Part shown: positions 34,749-43,811 of the stretch, piece after piece
How the letters are laid out: the number at the start of each line of letters is the position of its first letter
Numbering within the stretch: position 1 is the stretch's first letter
Assembly (NCBI RefSeq): GCF_002188635.1
Contig: NZ_NINX01000034.1
Location: 1 to 64,000, forward strand
Reading direction: 5' to 3'
Length of the DNA stretch: 64,000 nt
Source of the DNA: Pigmentiphaga sp. NML030171
GTDB lineage: Bacteria > Pseudomonadota > Gammaproteobacteria > Burkholderiales > Burkholderiaceae_B
Translations under genes and position numbers: made by a program
The notes under the pieces: generated by a model
Databases searched by the model: none
What the model saw: the letters and a program-made list of their open reading frames with translations, nothing else
What the model was told of the DNA's origin: nothing

Positions 34749-36751
34749 GACTCCGCGCTAAGGTTGGCCTGCTCGAACTTGAATGACAAGACGGTAATAT
34801 CGTCGCGCTGCGGTTGGCGGCCCTGGTAGTCTACCAATGCCTGGGTAACGGCGCGGGCCTGCTGGTCGAGCGGCAGCCCGGCCACCGATTGCAGCAGGCC
34901 GACCAGGCGCCTGTTTCCGAAACTGAAACCATGCTCGCCTCCGGATTGGTCCAGCAGGCCATCGGTGACGAGGTAGAACGTGCGGTCGGCCAGGGGCAGG
35001 GTGACATTGGCATATTCGCCGACGCGTTTTTCCCCCAGGGCGCGGCGGGCGCCCTTGTATTCCTCGACAGCGTCGCCGCTGCTGGCGTAGAGCGCCATTT
35101 TCGCGCCGGCGAAGCGCAACTGTCCAGCATGCCGGTCGACGTAGACCAGGGCCGCGTCCATGTTGGTGGCCAGCGCGCGCGGCAGTTCCGCATCGCTCAG
35201 CATGGCGCGCATGGCCGCGTCCGTGCGGGTCAGGATGGCTGCGGGGTCGCCCGGTCCGGCCTCGGCGATGGCGTGGTCGATGGCGGCGCGGGCCAGCATG
35301 GTCATCAGCGCGCCGGCGACGCCGTGGCCGGCGCAATCGACCACGCCCAGCAGGCAGTTGTCGCCATCGGCGCGGAATACGTAGAAATCGCCGCCCACCA
35401 CGTCGCGGGGCTTCCACAGCACGAAATGGTGTCGTCCCAGGGACTGCACCAGCTGGCGGTCGGGCAGGATCGCGCGCTGTATCAGGCTGGCGTAGTCGAT
35501 GGAGTCGTCGATGGTCTTGTGGGTGGCGGCCATGCGCTCGTTGGCTTCTTCCAGCGCCTGGGTGCGCTCGCGCACGCGCTGTTCCAGCTCGGCGGTATGC
35601 GAGCGGACCTTCTCGGCCATGACGCCGAAGGCCCGGCTGAGTTCGCCGATCTCGTCGCTGCCGCCTTCGGGCAGGGTGACGTCGTAGCGGCCGGCCGAGA
35701 TCGCCTGCGCCGTGTGCTGCAGCCGGCGCAGGGGCGCCAGCATCAGCCGGTCCACGGCGTAGCCGAAACCCAGGAGCAGCAGGAACAGCACGGCGGCCAG
35801 AGCCAGCAGCGCCGGTACCAGCCACTGGTAGTTGACGATGCGCGCGATGCCCAGGTCCACCGACGTCAGGACGTACCACCGCAGTTCGGGCAGGTAGACC
35901 AGCGCGACGGCCGATTTCGCGCCGTTCAGCGTGGCGAACAGCGGAACGGCGTGGCCGGGGTTCGCCAGGGCGTCGGCCATGGCCTTCTGCAACTGGTTGC
36001 GCTCGGTATCGCGGCCCACCAGTCCCTGGACCGTGCGCTGGGCGGTTTCCTCGGCCGTCATGGACTTGTAGGCGATGCGGTCGGCGTCGGGATGGACCTG
36101 GATGTTGCCCTGGCGGTCGAAGATGATGGTGGTCACGCCCGGCTCCACTCCCTCCATGAAGCCCTTCAGGAAGGTGGTCAGGTCCAGGCCGGTGCCTATC
36201 ATGCCCAGCCGCTGCTCGCCGTCGCGCACCTGCACGTTGAACCAGAACTTGGTCACGCCCAGGACGTGGTTCACGTCGATCTGCAGGTCGTAGGGCGAGC
36301 TGTCCTGCATGGTCGAGAAGAACCAGGCGTCCTTGGGTTCGGAACGTTTCAGTGTGTAGCGGGGCGTTTCGATCGTGGGCCCCTTGTCGTCGTTGTAGTA
36401 GTAGGAAGGCGTGCCGTCGATGACGAAATAGGAGTGGTCGCGGAAGTCGCGCTGGTAGCCCCGGGCCTCGCGGAAGAAGCGGCGGCGTTTTTCGGGGTCG
36501 GCCGGATCGCGCATCCAGTCCAGCGTCAGCGTCGAGTTGGCCATGCGCTGGGCCAGCGCCAGTTCGCGCATGACCGGCGCCAGCAGCTTCTGCTCGCTCA
36601 GCAGCGTATGGTTGCGGGCGTAGGCGACGCCGAAGTATTCCCGGACGGCGTTGATGCCCTGCCAGGCCAGCAGCGCCGCCGGCACCAGCGCCACGGCGCA
36701 GGCGAACAACAGTGCCAGCAGCGATTTTCCCCTCAGACCCAGCATGGCCAT
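34745..36751 (-). CDS. siaA: SiaA, membrane PP2C/SpoIIE-type phosphatase with sensor domain
   Basis: Protein of 668 residues, near the P. aeruginosa length. TM1 (about 10-32), periplasmic double-Cache-like domain (about 35-300), TM2 (about 308-332), HAMP (about 335-385), a coiled segment, then the PP2C phosphatase with VVGGDFYVF, VVDCAGHGVAGALMTM and VTDGLLDQ. It senses an outside signal (surfactant or carbon source in P. aeruginosa) and removes phosphate from SiaC. The ATG at 36751 was chosen for AAGGA 7 nt upstream and because TM1 starts soon after. Confidence 0.92.
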   Translation of the reverse strand: MAMLGLRGKSLLALLFACAVALVPAALLAWQGINAVREYFGVAYARNHTLLSEQKLLAPVMRELALAQRMANSTLTLDWMRDPADPEKRRRFFREARGYQRDFRDHSYFVIDGTPSYYYNDDKGPTIETPRYTLKRSEPKDAWFFSTMQDSSPYDLQIDVNHVLGVTKFWFNVQVRDGEQRLGMIGTGLDLTTFLKGFMEGVEPGVTTIIFDRQGNIQVHPDADRIAYKSMTAEETAQRTVQGLVGRDTERNQLQKAMADALANPGHAVPLFATLNGAKSAVALVYLPELRWYVLTSVDLGIARIVNYQWLVPALLALAAVLFLLLLGFGYAVDRLMLAPLRRLQHTAQAISAGRYDVTLPEGGSDEIGELSRAFGVMAEKVRSHTAELEQRVRERTQALEEANERMAATHKTIDDSIDYASLIQRAILPDRQLVQSLGRHHFVLWKPRDVVGGDFYVFRADGDNCLLGVVDCAGHGVAGALMTMLARAAIDHAIAEAGPGDPAAILTRTDAAMRAMLSDAELPRALATNMDAALVYVDRHAGQLRFAGAKMALYASSGDAVEEYKGARRALGEKRVGEYANVTLPLADRTFYLVTDGLLDQSGGEHGFSFGNRRLVGLLQSVAGLPLDQQARAVTQALVDYQGRQPQRDDITVLSFKFEQANLSAES

Positions 36752-36909
36752 GCGGATTTCCTTGACAAGCGCGACATGCCGATCCGGCAAAGCCGCGATT
36801 GTGCCGGGCGCGCGCGGCGCATGCAACGAAACGTTGCACCGCCGCAAGCCGGATGGGTTGGGGCTTATGCATCGCATTACCCCGGGTGCAGTGGACGCGC
36901 GCGGCCATT

Positions 36910-36958
36910 GGGCCTAGAGTCAAGGATCGCGATGCGCGAATCGGTCGTCGCTAGGCCC
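36910..36958. promoter_or_regulatory. GGGCCTAG/CTAGGCCC inverted repeat between siaA and DUF1488-like gene
   Basis: Eight-base perfect arms 33 bp apart, followed at once by another CTAGGG. It sits in the 246-bp divergent gap. CTAG tetramers are usually scarce in such genomes, and three fall here within 50 bp. Role unknown. Confidence 0.35.
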
Positions 36959-36997
36959 TAGGGACGGCCGCTGGTTCAGACTATCGGAGACAGGCTT

Positions 36998-37267
36998 ATG
37001 ACCACGGAGCTTGCCAGAGAAGTCCGGCCCGCCGTGCTTGACGGCGCCGTTCGCTTCACCGCCCGATTCGAGGGCCGCAAATCCCAGGAGTTCGAGATTT
37101 CCGCCGATGTGCTGCGCGAGCACTTCGGCGCCTCGGATGCGTCCGCCGACGCGTTGCTGGCCGCGTTCCACCGGGGCCGGCACGAAATCCTCAGCGCGGC
37201 GGCGGAAACCCTCGGCACGCCCACCAGCGGAATCGTCCAGCTGGGAACGGGCGACTTCCGTCCCTAG
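36998..37267 (+). CDS. Small DUF1488-like protein
   Basis: Protein of 89 residues, no signal or membrane segment. The pattern VRFTARFEGRKSQEFEISADVLREHFG followed by AAFHRGRHEILSAAAET resembles the DUF1488 family (small proteins, unknown function), but this is by eye only. GGAGA lies 9 nt before the ATG. Divergent from siaA. Confidence 0.65.
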   Translation: MTTELAREVRPAVLDGAVRFTARFEGRKSQEFEISADVLREHFGASDASADALLAAFHRGRHEILSAAAETLGTPTSGIVQLGTGDFRP

Positions 37268-37297
37268 CCGCGCCGGCCAGGCGCCGGTCTTTCCTCG

Positions 37298-38218
37298 TCA
37301 CGATGACGGCCGCCGCCCGGCGGCCCGCCTGCGTGCGGCCGTCGCCAGCGCGATACCCGTCGCGATGAGGCCGATGCCGGCCAGATGGAAAAGGTGGACC
37401 CGCTCGCCCAGGAACACGACCGCCAGCAGGGTGCCGAACACCGGCATCAGGTGGATGAACAGGCTGGCGGGTCCCGCGCCTATCAGTTCCACGCCGCGGT
37501 TGTAGAAGAAGTTGGCGACGATGCCGGGCAGCAGGATCACGTAGGCGATGGCCAGTGCCCCCGGCAGGCCGGCTTCGATGCGCGCGCCTTGCGCGTGCTC
37601 GTACAGGTACAGGGGCAGGAGCATCAGCGTGCCCATCAGGAAGGTGACGGTCAGCAGGCTGAGGGGATGGATGGCGGGCCGGCGGGCGAGCAGGGTGGTG
37701 TACAGGCCCCAGACGGCGACCGCCGCGACGATCCAGGCGTCGCCCGGATTGAGCGCGAGGGCGAGCAGGTCCTGCGGGCGGCCGCGGGTCGCGATGGCGG
37801 CGATGCCCGCCAGGGAGATCGCCACGCCGGCGATCTGCGGCAGCGACGCGCGCTGGCCCAACAGCAGGAACGAGAACAGCAGCGTCACCATGGGGATCGC
37901 CGACTGCATCAACAGCGCGTTGACCGCGGACGTCTGCCGCAATCCGATGTAGACCAGCGTGTTGAAGCCGGCGATGCCCAGCAGCGACAGCAGGAGCAGG
38001 ATCGGCACGTGCCGCCTGATGGCCGGCAGGTCGTTCAGCCAATGCCGGCGGGCCAGCACCAGCAGGATCAGCGTGCCGCCGGCCCAGCGCCAGAAGGCCA
38101 GCGCGATGGGTGGCACGGTGCCGCCGGCCGCGCGTCCCACGATGAAATTGCCCGACCAGAACAGCACGGTGGTGATGAGCAGGAAATAGGCGGAGTTCCA
38201 GAGTCGGGAGGCAGGCAT
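37298..38218 (-). CDS. EamA/DMT-family transporter
   Basis: Protein of 306 residues with ten hydrophobic helices in two EamA halves (first helix FLLITTVLFWSGNFIVGRA; second half AVWGLYTTLLARR). Ends in an Arg-rich cytoplasmic tail. The ATG at 38218 was chosen; upstream in-frame residues are basic and unlike the family. Converges with the DUF1488-like gene (30-bp gap). Substrate unknown. Confidence 0.87.
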   Translation of the reverse strand: MPASRLWNSAYFLLITTVLFWSGNFIVGRAAGGTVPPIALAFWRWAGGTLILLVLARRHWLNDLPAIRRHVPILLLLSLLGIAGFNTLVYIGLRQTSAVNALLMQSAIPMVTLLFSFLLLGQRASLPQIAGVAISLAGIAAIATRGRPQDLLALALNPGDAWIVAAVAVWGLYTTLLARRPAIHPLSLLTVTFLMGTLMLLPLYLYEHAQGARIEAGLPGALAIAYVILLPGIVANFFYNRGVELIGAGPASLFIHLMPVFGTLLAVVFLGERVHLFHLAGIGLIATGIALATAARRRAAGRRPSS

Positions 38219-38276
38219 GGAGAGGCAGGAATGGGTTGGGGCCCGTCGACCGCGCGGGACCGGTTTGCCCGGAGGC

Positions 38277-38305
38277 TTGTGACAAGCGCGTGCAGACGCT
38301 ACACT
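38277..38305 (+). promoter_or_regulatory. Candidate sigma-70 promoter for scpB-rluB
   Basis: TTGTGA (38277-38282), 17-bp spacer, TACACT (38300-38305). The start would give a ~225-nt leader before scpB. The rest of the 319-bp gap shows no gene. Confidence 0.5.
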
Positions 38306-38537
38306 AAGAACCGCTGCAGGGGCTTGCGCCCGCGCCGACAAGGCGCGGCCGGTCTTGCCGGTGGTCACGAACCCGGCTCCCAAAACGCTCCCGCATCATC
38401 ACAGGCCGGTTCAGCATAACGTAGAACTCCGCCAGCTCGCCTGAAGGTCGGTCGAGCCGGTCGTCCAGGCCACATGCTCTAAGAATCAGAACCCGTATTG
38501 GGAACCATACGGATTACGCCCGTTTGATCACACGCTC

Positions 38538-39569
38538 ATGAACACCAGCGAGGCAAGGCTCGTGCTGGAGACTGCGCTCTTGTGCGCGCAGGAACCGTTG
38601 CAATTGTCGGAACTGCGCAAGCTGTTCGCCGACGAGGTCGGCAACGACACGATACGCGGCCTGTTGCAGGACATTCACCAGTCATGGGCCGAGCGAGGCA
38701 TCGAGCTCGTGGCGCTGGCCAGCGGCTGGCGGTTCCAGAGCCGGCCCTCTATGCGGCCCTATCTCGAACGGCTCAATCCCGAGCGGCCGCCGAAGTATTC
38801 GCGGGCCGTCATGGAAACGCTGGCGATCGTGGCCTACAGGCAACCGGTCACGCGCGGCGACATCGAGGAAATCCGCGGCGTGACCGTGTCCTCGCAGGTC
38901 ATCAAGACCCTCGAGGACCGCGGCTGGATCGAGGTGATCGGCCATCGCGACGCGCCCGGCCGTCCGGCGCTGTTCGGCACGACGCGACATTTCCTGGACG
39001 ACCTGGGGCTGAAGGCGCTGGACGAGCTGCCGCCTCTGGAGTCCGCCGAATCCGTGGCCGCGTTGAGCGGGCTGGACGGATCCGGAGACCTGTCCCTGGC
39101 GGTGGACGGGGCCGAGCAGGACATCCCGGGCGAGGCCTCGGCGGCTGCCAATGATGACGCGGCCGCGGAGGTCGCCGGAGCCGGCGAAACGCGCGAGGCC
39201 GCCGTTGAAGAAGTGGCCGTCGCCGAGGGCGCGGCCACCGTCGAGGAAGCGGCCGCAGCGGATGAATGGACTGCCGTTGACGAGGTGGTCGCCGCGGAGG
39301 ATGTGGCCGTCGCCGATGAGGTGACTGTCGCCGATGAAGTAGCCGTCGTCGAAGGCGCCGACTCCGGCGGCGCCGGGGCGGACGAGGCTTCTGCCCAGGC
39401 GGCGCAGGCCCGGGAGCCGGTGGGCGAGGAAATCGCCGCCGGCGATGCGGCGGACGAGTCCGCCAGCCAGCAGGAAACCGAAATGCAAGCGCCCGACGCC
39501 GAGCCGGCGCCGAGTGTCGAGGACGAGGAGTCCTCGGTTACGAAGACAAGCAACCAAGACCATACATGA
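38538..39569 (+). CDS. scpB: Segregation and condensation protein B, with long acidic tail
   Basis: Protein of 343 residues; typical ScpB is 180-220. Residues 1-170 form the two winged helices ([47 protein letters not shown]). Residues 175-343 are Ala/Val/Glu/Asp-rich low complexity with hexad repeats at 256-273. ScpB joins ScpA and Smc in chromosome condensation. The last four bases overlap rluB (ATGA). The tail is expected to be disordered and strongly acidic. Confidence 0.93.
   Translation: MNTSEARLVLETALLCAQEPLQLSELRKLFADEVGNDTIRGLLQDIHQSWAERGIELVALASGWRFQSRPSMRPYLERLNPERPPKYSRAVMETLAIVAYRQPVTRGDIEEIRGVTVSSQVIKTLEDRGWIEVIGHRDAPGRPALFGTTRHFLDDLGLKALDELPPLESAESVAALSGLDGSGDLSLAVDGAEQDIPGEASAAANDDAAAEVAGAGETREAAVEEVAVAEGAATVEEAAAADEWTAVDEVVAAEDVAVADEVTVADEVAVVEGADSGGAGADEASAQAAQAREPVGEEIAAGDAADESASQQETEMQAPDAEPAPSVEDEESSVTKTSNQDHT
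39303..39356 (+). repeat. Three imperfect 18-bp tandem repeats in scpB tail
   Basis: Units starting GTGGCCGTCGCCGATGAG encode [12 protein letters not shown] and VAVVEG. Related but more diverged units occur just upstream (from about 39211). Confidence 0.6.
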
Positions 39570-41323
39570 ACGAAACCACGCACGATATGCCCCCCGCCGA
39601 AAGCGTGGAGGCGTCCGCTCCGTTGGAGGCAGGTGCGCCCACGCAGGAAAAGGCCCGGGGCCGGCGGAATTTGCGTACGCCTTTCCGTCGGCGCCGTCCG
39701 GCCGATGAGGCTGCTCCGGAAACGGGGGCCCCGGCCGAGGCGCCTGCCGCCGAAGACGGCCAGGCTACGCTGTTTCCCGCCGAAGCCAAGCCGCCGCGCC
39801 GCAAGCCGCGCGAGGCGAAGGGTGCCCAGGATGCCAAGGGCCCCAGGGGCGCCAAGGGTCCGAAGCCGCCGCAGCAGCGGCGCGCGGGCCAGAAGCGCCG
39901 CGAGGCGGGTGTCCAGGCCGATGACGGCGCCCAGATGGCGCTGCCCGAACTGAGTCCCGAGGAACTGCGCGCGGCCGAGAAAGAGGCCGAACAGGCGCTG
40001 TCCTTCCTCGACAAGGCCCCCGACCTCAAGCGCCGCCTGGGCAAGTACCTGTCCAGCGAGGCCGTCATGCCCAAGCTGCACAAGGTGCTGGCCGATGCCG
40101 GCATCGGGTCGCGGCGCGAAATGGAAGAGCTGATCGTGGCCGGCCGGGTGTCGGTCAATGGCGAGCCCGCCCACATCGGGCAGCGCGTGGCGCCCAATGA
40201 CCAGGTGCGCGTGAACGGCAAGCTGGTGCAGCGGCGCCATACCTCGCGTCCGCCGCGGGTCGTGCTCTACCACAAGCCCGCGGGCGAGATCGTCACCCAG
40301 GACGACCCCGAGGGCCGTGCCACGGTGTTCTCGCGGCTGCCCAAGATCAAGAACGGCAAATGGCTGTCGGTCGGCCGGCTGGACCTGAACACCGAGGGCC
40401 TGCTGATCTTCACGACCTCCGGCGACCTGGCCAACCGCCTCAGCCATCCCCGCTATGGGCAGGAGCGCGAATATGCGGTGCGCGTGCTGGGCGAGATGAC
40501 CGACGAGCAGCGCCGGGCGCTGGTCGAGGGCGTGCAACTGGATGACGGCATGGCCGCGTTCGGTTCCCTGGACTACCTGGGCGGCGACGGCAGCAACCGC
40601 TGGTACCGCGTCACGCTGCAGGAAGGCCGCAATCGCGAAGTGCGGCGCATGTTCGAGTCGCAGGGCGTGGTGGTGAGCCGCCTGCTGCGTACCCGCTTCG
40701 GTGACGTGTCCCTGCCGCGCAACCTGCGCCGCGGACGGTGGGAGGAGCTCGATCCTTCGCTGGTGACGGCGTTGCAGGTCCAGCTGGGCCTGGTCCGCGC
40801 GGACGACGAGGAAGGCGGGCGCCGGGGACGGCGCAGCACGCAGCCCGTATCGCACGAGGCCGCGCTGCCCCCGGGGTTCGGTACGCTGGAGCAGAACGGC
40901 ATGCATGGCGCCCGGGTCGGCCGCAAGGGGCGCATCCAGGGCGGCAAGGCCGCCATGCCGGGAGTGGGGCAGAGTTTCCCCTCCGACCCCTATGGCACGG
41001 GCCAGAGTTTCGCGGGTGGCCTGCCCAATGGGCACCCCCACGGTGGTGCCGAGCGCGCCGGTGGACCCGGCGGCCGCAAGCACGGCAAGAAAGGCCCGGC
41101 CCGTCCGGGGGCGCGGCCCGACGGCCGCAAGCCCGAGGCCGGGGCGGCGGCCGGCGGCCGCGCCCAGCGCGGCCGGGGCAAGGGCGGCAACGGTCCCAAG
41201 GCGGGGAAGGGCGCCGGTCGTGGCGCCGGCGAAGATCGCCAGCCTCGCAGCGCTTCGGCGCACGAGTCCCACCTGGGATTCCTGGGCGGAGCGAACGGAC
41301 GGGCACGCCGGGGCCGCGGCTAG
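39566..41323 (+). CDS. rluB: 23S rRNA pseudouridine(2605) synthase RluB, with extended tails
   Basis: Protein of 585 residues, about twice the core. Core: S4 domain (about 168-225; [20 protein letters not shown]) and RsuA/RluB catalytic domain with D273 in [11 protein letters not shown]. The N-terminal 150 residues are Arg/Lys/Pro/Ala-rich, and the C-terminal ~155 are Gly/Arg/Lys/Pro-rich, both probably disordered and RNA-binding. It modifies U2605 of 23S rRNA. Extended basic tails are known from betaproteobacterial RluB proteins. Confidence 0.92.
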   Translation: MNETTHDMPPAESVEASAPLEAGAPTQEKARGRRNLRTPFRRRRPADEAAPETGAPAEAPAAEDGQATLFPAEAKPPRRKPREAKGAQDAKGPRGAKGPKPPQQRRAGQKRREAGVQADDGAQMALPELSPEELRAAEKEAEQALSFLDKAPDLKRRLGKYLSSEAVMPKLHKVLADAGIGSRREMEELIVAGRVSVNGEPAHIGQRVAPNDQVRVNGKLVQRRHTSRPPRVVLYHKPAGEIVTQDDPEGRATVFSRLPKIKNGKWLSVGRLDLNTEGLLIFTTSGDLANRLSHPRYGQEREYAVRVLGEMTDEQRRALVEGVQLDDGMAAFGSLDYLGGDGSNRWYRVTLQEGRNREVRRMFESQGVVVSRLLRTRFGDVSLPRNLRRGRWEELDPSLVTALQVQLGLVRADDEEGGRRGRRSTQPVSHEAALPPGFGTLEQNGMHGARVGRKGRIQGGKAAMPGVGQSFPSDPYGTGQSFAGGLPNGHPHGGAERAGGPGGRKHGKKGPARPGARPDGRKPEAGAAAGGRAQRGRGKGGNGPKAGKGAGRGAGEDRQPRSASAHESHLGFLGGANGRARRGRG

Positions 41324-41352
41324 GCCTCTCCTGTGGCGCGGTGGCCATTGGC

Positions 41353-41381
41353 TTGAAAAAAAGGCCGATTTGGCTTAACAT
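41353..41381 (+). promoter_or_regulatory. Promoter of the rimP-nusA-infB operon
   Basis: TTGAAA (41353-41358), 17-bp spacer, TAACAT (41376-41381). It starts a ~395-nt leader before rimP. Confidence 0.7.
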
Positions 41382-41387
41382 TTACAG

Positions 41388-41669
41388 GCTAGACACCGCG
41401 TTTAGGGTTCAGTGCGCGAACAGGGCACTTTTCGAGCCGGTCTCCACCTTGCGCGATGGCTGTCCGACGTTTTGCGTGGGCGGCTGGTGTGTTGTAGGGC
41501 AGGAGGGTTCTCCGGTTGAAAGGCGGCTTGCGGCATTCGTGCCCGAAGGCTGGTCCCCGGTTGAGTCCTCCGACAACAGAACAGGCGGTCGTTCGGACCT
41601 CGCGGCGCGTAAGCGCGCGATCCGGGCGATGTCGCAAAATGGGCTGGGCCGTGCAGCCCATTTTTTTTT
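41388..41669 (+). ncRNA. Long leader RNA upstream of rimP, ending in a premature terminator
   Basis: The ~282-nt stretch between the promoter and an intrinsic terminator has no credible reading frame. It is neither 6S, RNase P, tmRNA nor 4.5S by eye (none of their landmark sequences). It has internal complementary patches (for example GGAGG near 41501 and CCTCC near 41568). It may be an attenuator leader like those described upstream of rimP in other proteobacteria, or an independent sRNA. Confidence 0.5.
41636..41669 (+). terminator. Intrinsic terminator in the rimP leader
   Basis: 11-bp perfect stem AAAATGGGCTG / CAGCCCATTTT, loop GGCCGTG, then an unbroken run of nine T (41661-41669, partly in the stem). 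It lies 113 bp before the rimP start and in the same transcript, so some read-through or antitermination is needed. Confidence 0.85.
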
Positions 41670-41782
41670 GGTTTTCCGGTTCGTGTCCGTCGGATCCCTG
41701 GCCAGCGCCGGGCGACGGGCCACGGCCGATACACGGCGGCATGCCAGGCATGCCGTTCACGAACGAGGGCGCATAACGAGGC

Positions 41783-42292
41783 ATGGCAGATCTTTTTCAG
41801 CTTACCGAACAATCCCTGGCGGGCCTGGGGGTTGAACTGGTCGACGTGGAACGCGCCGGGCAGGGGCTGCTGCGTGTCACGATAGATCGCGAAGGCGGGG
41901 TGCGCATCGAGGACTGCGAGGCGGTCTCCCGGCAGTTGTCGCGCGTCTACGAGGTCGAGAACATCGACTACGCGCGGCTGGAAGTCGGTTCCCCCGGCAC
42001 CGACCGGCCGCTGCGCACCGCCAGGGACTTCATCCGGTTCGCCGGCGAGCGCGCGCAGGTCAAGCTGCGCCTGCCGTTCGAGGGACGCAAGGTTTTCGCC
42101 GGCACGCTGGTCGTTCCGGAAGCCGATCCGGCCGCGCAGGCGGATGGGGCAGACAAGGGCGCCGAACCCGAGACGTTCGGCATCGAATTCGAAGCAAAGG
42201 AAGGGGATATCCAGGTATTGCGGTTCACGCTCGACGAGATCGAGCGGGCCAAGCTGGATCCGGTTCTGAATTTCAGGGGCAAAAAGCGATGA
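41783..42292 (+). CDS. rimP: Ribosome maturation factor RimP
   Basis: Protein of 169 residues, with N-terminal RimP domain ([31 protein letters not shown]) and a C-terminal SH3-like part. Needed for 30S subunit maturation. A 15-20 residue Ala/Asp-rich insert (about 113-127) is a local addition. Ends overlapping nusA by 4 bp. First gene of the operon. Confidence 0.95.
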   Translation: MADLFQLTEQSLAGLGVELVDVERAGQGLLRVTIDREGGVRIEDCEAVSRQLSRVYEVENIDYARLEVGSPGTDRPLRTARDFIRFAGERAQVKLRLPFEGRKVFAGTLVVPEADPAAQADGADKGAEPETFGIEFEAKEGDIQVLRFTLDEIERAKLDPVLNFRGKKR

Positions 42293-43767
42293 GCCGCGAG
42301 ATTCTGTTGTTGGTGGACGCGCTGGCGCGCGAGAAGAACGTCACGCGCGACGTGGTGTTCGGTGCTCTCGAGAGCGCGCTGGCCTCCGCCATGAAGAAGC
42401 TCTACAAAGAGGATGTCGACATTCGTGTCGCGATCGACCGCGAGACGGGCGACCATGAGGCGTTCCGCCGCTGGCTGGTCGTGCCCGACGAGGCCGGCCT
42501 GCAGATGCCCGACCAGCAGACGCTGCTGTCGGAAGCGCGCGAGGTCGTGCCCAACATCGAGCTGGACGAATACATCGAAGAGCCGCTCGAGCCCATCGAG
42601 TTCGGCCGCATCGGCGCGCAGGCCGCCAAGCAGGTCATCCTGCAGCGGATCCGCGACGCCGAGCGCGAGCAACTGCTGAACGATTTCCTGGAGCGCGGCG
42701 AGTCGATCGTGTCCGGCACCATCAAGCGCATGGACAAGGGCGACGCCATCGTCGAGATCGGCAAGGTCGAGGCGCGCCTGCCGCGTTCGGAAATGATCCC
42801 CAAGGAAAACCTGCGCGTGGGCGACCGCGTGCGTGCCTACCTGAAGGGCATCGACCGCCAGGCCCGCGGCCAGCAGATCATCCTGTCGCGCGCCACGCCG
42901 CTGTTCATCGCCCAGCTGTTCGAGAACGAAGTGCCCGAGATCGAGCAGGGCCTGCTCGAGCTCAAGGGCGCGGCCCGGGATCCCGGCGTGCGCGCCAAGA
43001 TCGCCGTGGTCGCCCACGACCGCCGCATCGACCCGATCGGCACCTGCGTCGGCATGCGCGGTTCGCGCGTGCAGGCGGTGCGCAACGAGCTGGGCGGTGA
43101 GCAGGTCGATATCGTGCTATGGTCCGAGGATCCTGCGCAGTTCGTGATCGGCGCGCTGGCGCCGGCCAACGTCCAGTCCATCGTGGTCGACGAAGACCGC
43201 CATGCCATGGACGTGGTGGTCGACGAGGACAACCTGGCGATCGCCATCGGCCGCAGCGGCCAGAACGTACGCCTGGCGTCCGAGCTGACCGGCTGGCAGA
43301 TCAACATCATGACGCCTGACGAAAGCCAGGCCAAGCAGGAGCAGGAGCACAGCTCCCTGCGCCAAACCTTCATGTCCAAGCTGGACGTCGACCAGGAAGT
43401 GGCCGACATCCTGATCGAGGAAGGCTTCACGGGCCTGGAGGAAATCGCCTACGTGCCGATCCAGGAACTGCTGGAAATCGAAGCCTTCGACGAGGACACG
43501 ATCAACGAACTGCGCAATCGTGCCCGCAACGCCTTGCTGACCGAGGCCATCGCGCAGGAAGAGCGGGTCGAGACCGCGCAGGATCTGCTGAGTCTGGAAG
43601 GCGTGACGCCCGAACTGGCCGCCAAGCTGGCGGAGGGGCAGGTGCTCACGCGCGACGACCTGGCGGACCTGTCCGTCGACGAACTGATCGAGTTGACCGG
43701 CATCGATGAAGAGCAGGCCAAGCAGCTCATCGTCCGTGCGCGCGCGCACTGGTTCGAGCAGGCTTGA
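42289..43767 (+). CDS. nusA: Transcription termination/antitermination factor NusA
   Basis: Protein of 492 residues, full length. N-terminal RNA polymerase-binding domain (1-130), S1 (about 135-200; [23 protein letters not shown]), KH1 ([21 protein letters not shown]), KH2 ([18 protein letters not shown]) and two C-terminal acidic HhH repeats (about 365-490; [12 protein letters not shown]). It regulates pausing, termination and rRNA antitermination, and could act on the leader terminator of its own operon. Confidence 0.97.
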   Translation: MSREILLLVDALAREKNVTRDVVFGALESALASAMKKLYKEDVDIRVAIDRETGDHEAFRRWLVVPDEAGLQMPDQQTLLSEAREVVPNIELDEYIEEPLEPIEFGRIGAQAAKQVILQRIRDAEREQLLNDFLERGESIVSGTIKRMDKGDAIVEIGKVEARLPRSEMIPKENLRVGDRVRAYLKGIDRQARGQQIILSRATPLFIAQLFENEVPEIEQGLLELKGAARDPGVRAKIAVVAHDRRIDPIGTCVGMRGSRVQAVRNELGGEQVDIVLWSEDPAQFVIGALAPANVQSIVVDEDRHAMDVVVDEDNLAIAIGRSGQNVRLASELTGWQINIMTPDESQAKQEQEHSSLRQTFMSKLDVDQEVADILIEEGFTGLEEIAYVPIQELLEIEAFDEDTINELRNRARNALLTEAIAQEERVETAQDLLSLEGVTPELAAKLAEGQVLTRDDLADLSVDELIELTGIDEEQAKQLIVRARAHWFEQA

Positions 43768-43811
43768 GTTTGCCCATACCGTCGATCAGCCACACCGGGG
43801 AAGAGAAACGA

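Noticed and set aside
38834-41272. About 810-codon minus-strand frame opposite scpB/rluB
   Set aside because: Arises from the low-complexity tails of both genes; no recognisable domain.
41388-41669. 6S RNA, RNase P RNA, 4.5S RNA or tmRNA in the leader region
   Set aside because: None of the conserved landmark sequences of these RNAs is present by eye.
41402-41812. Small reading frames in the rimP leader region
   Set aside because: Minus-strand frames lie opposite the leader/terminator and include the poly-T tract as Lys codons; plus-strand ones lack ribosome sites.
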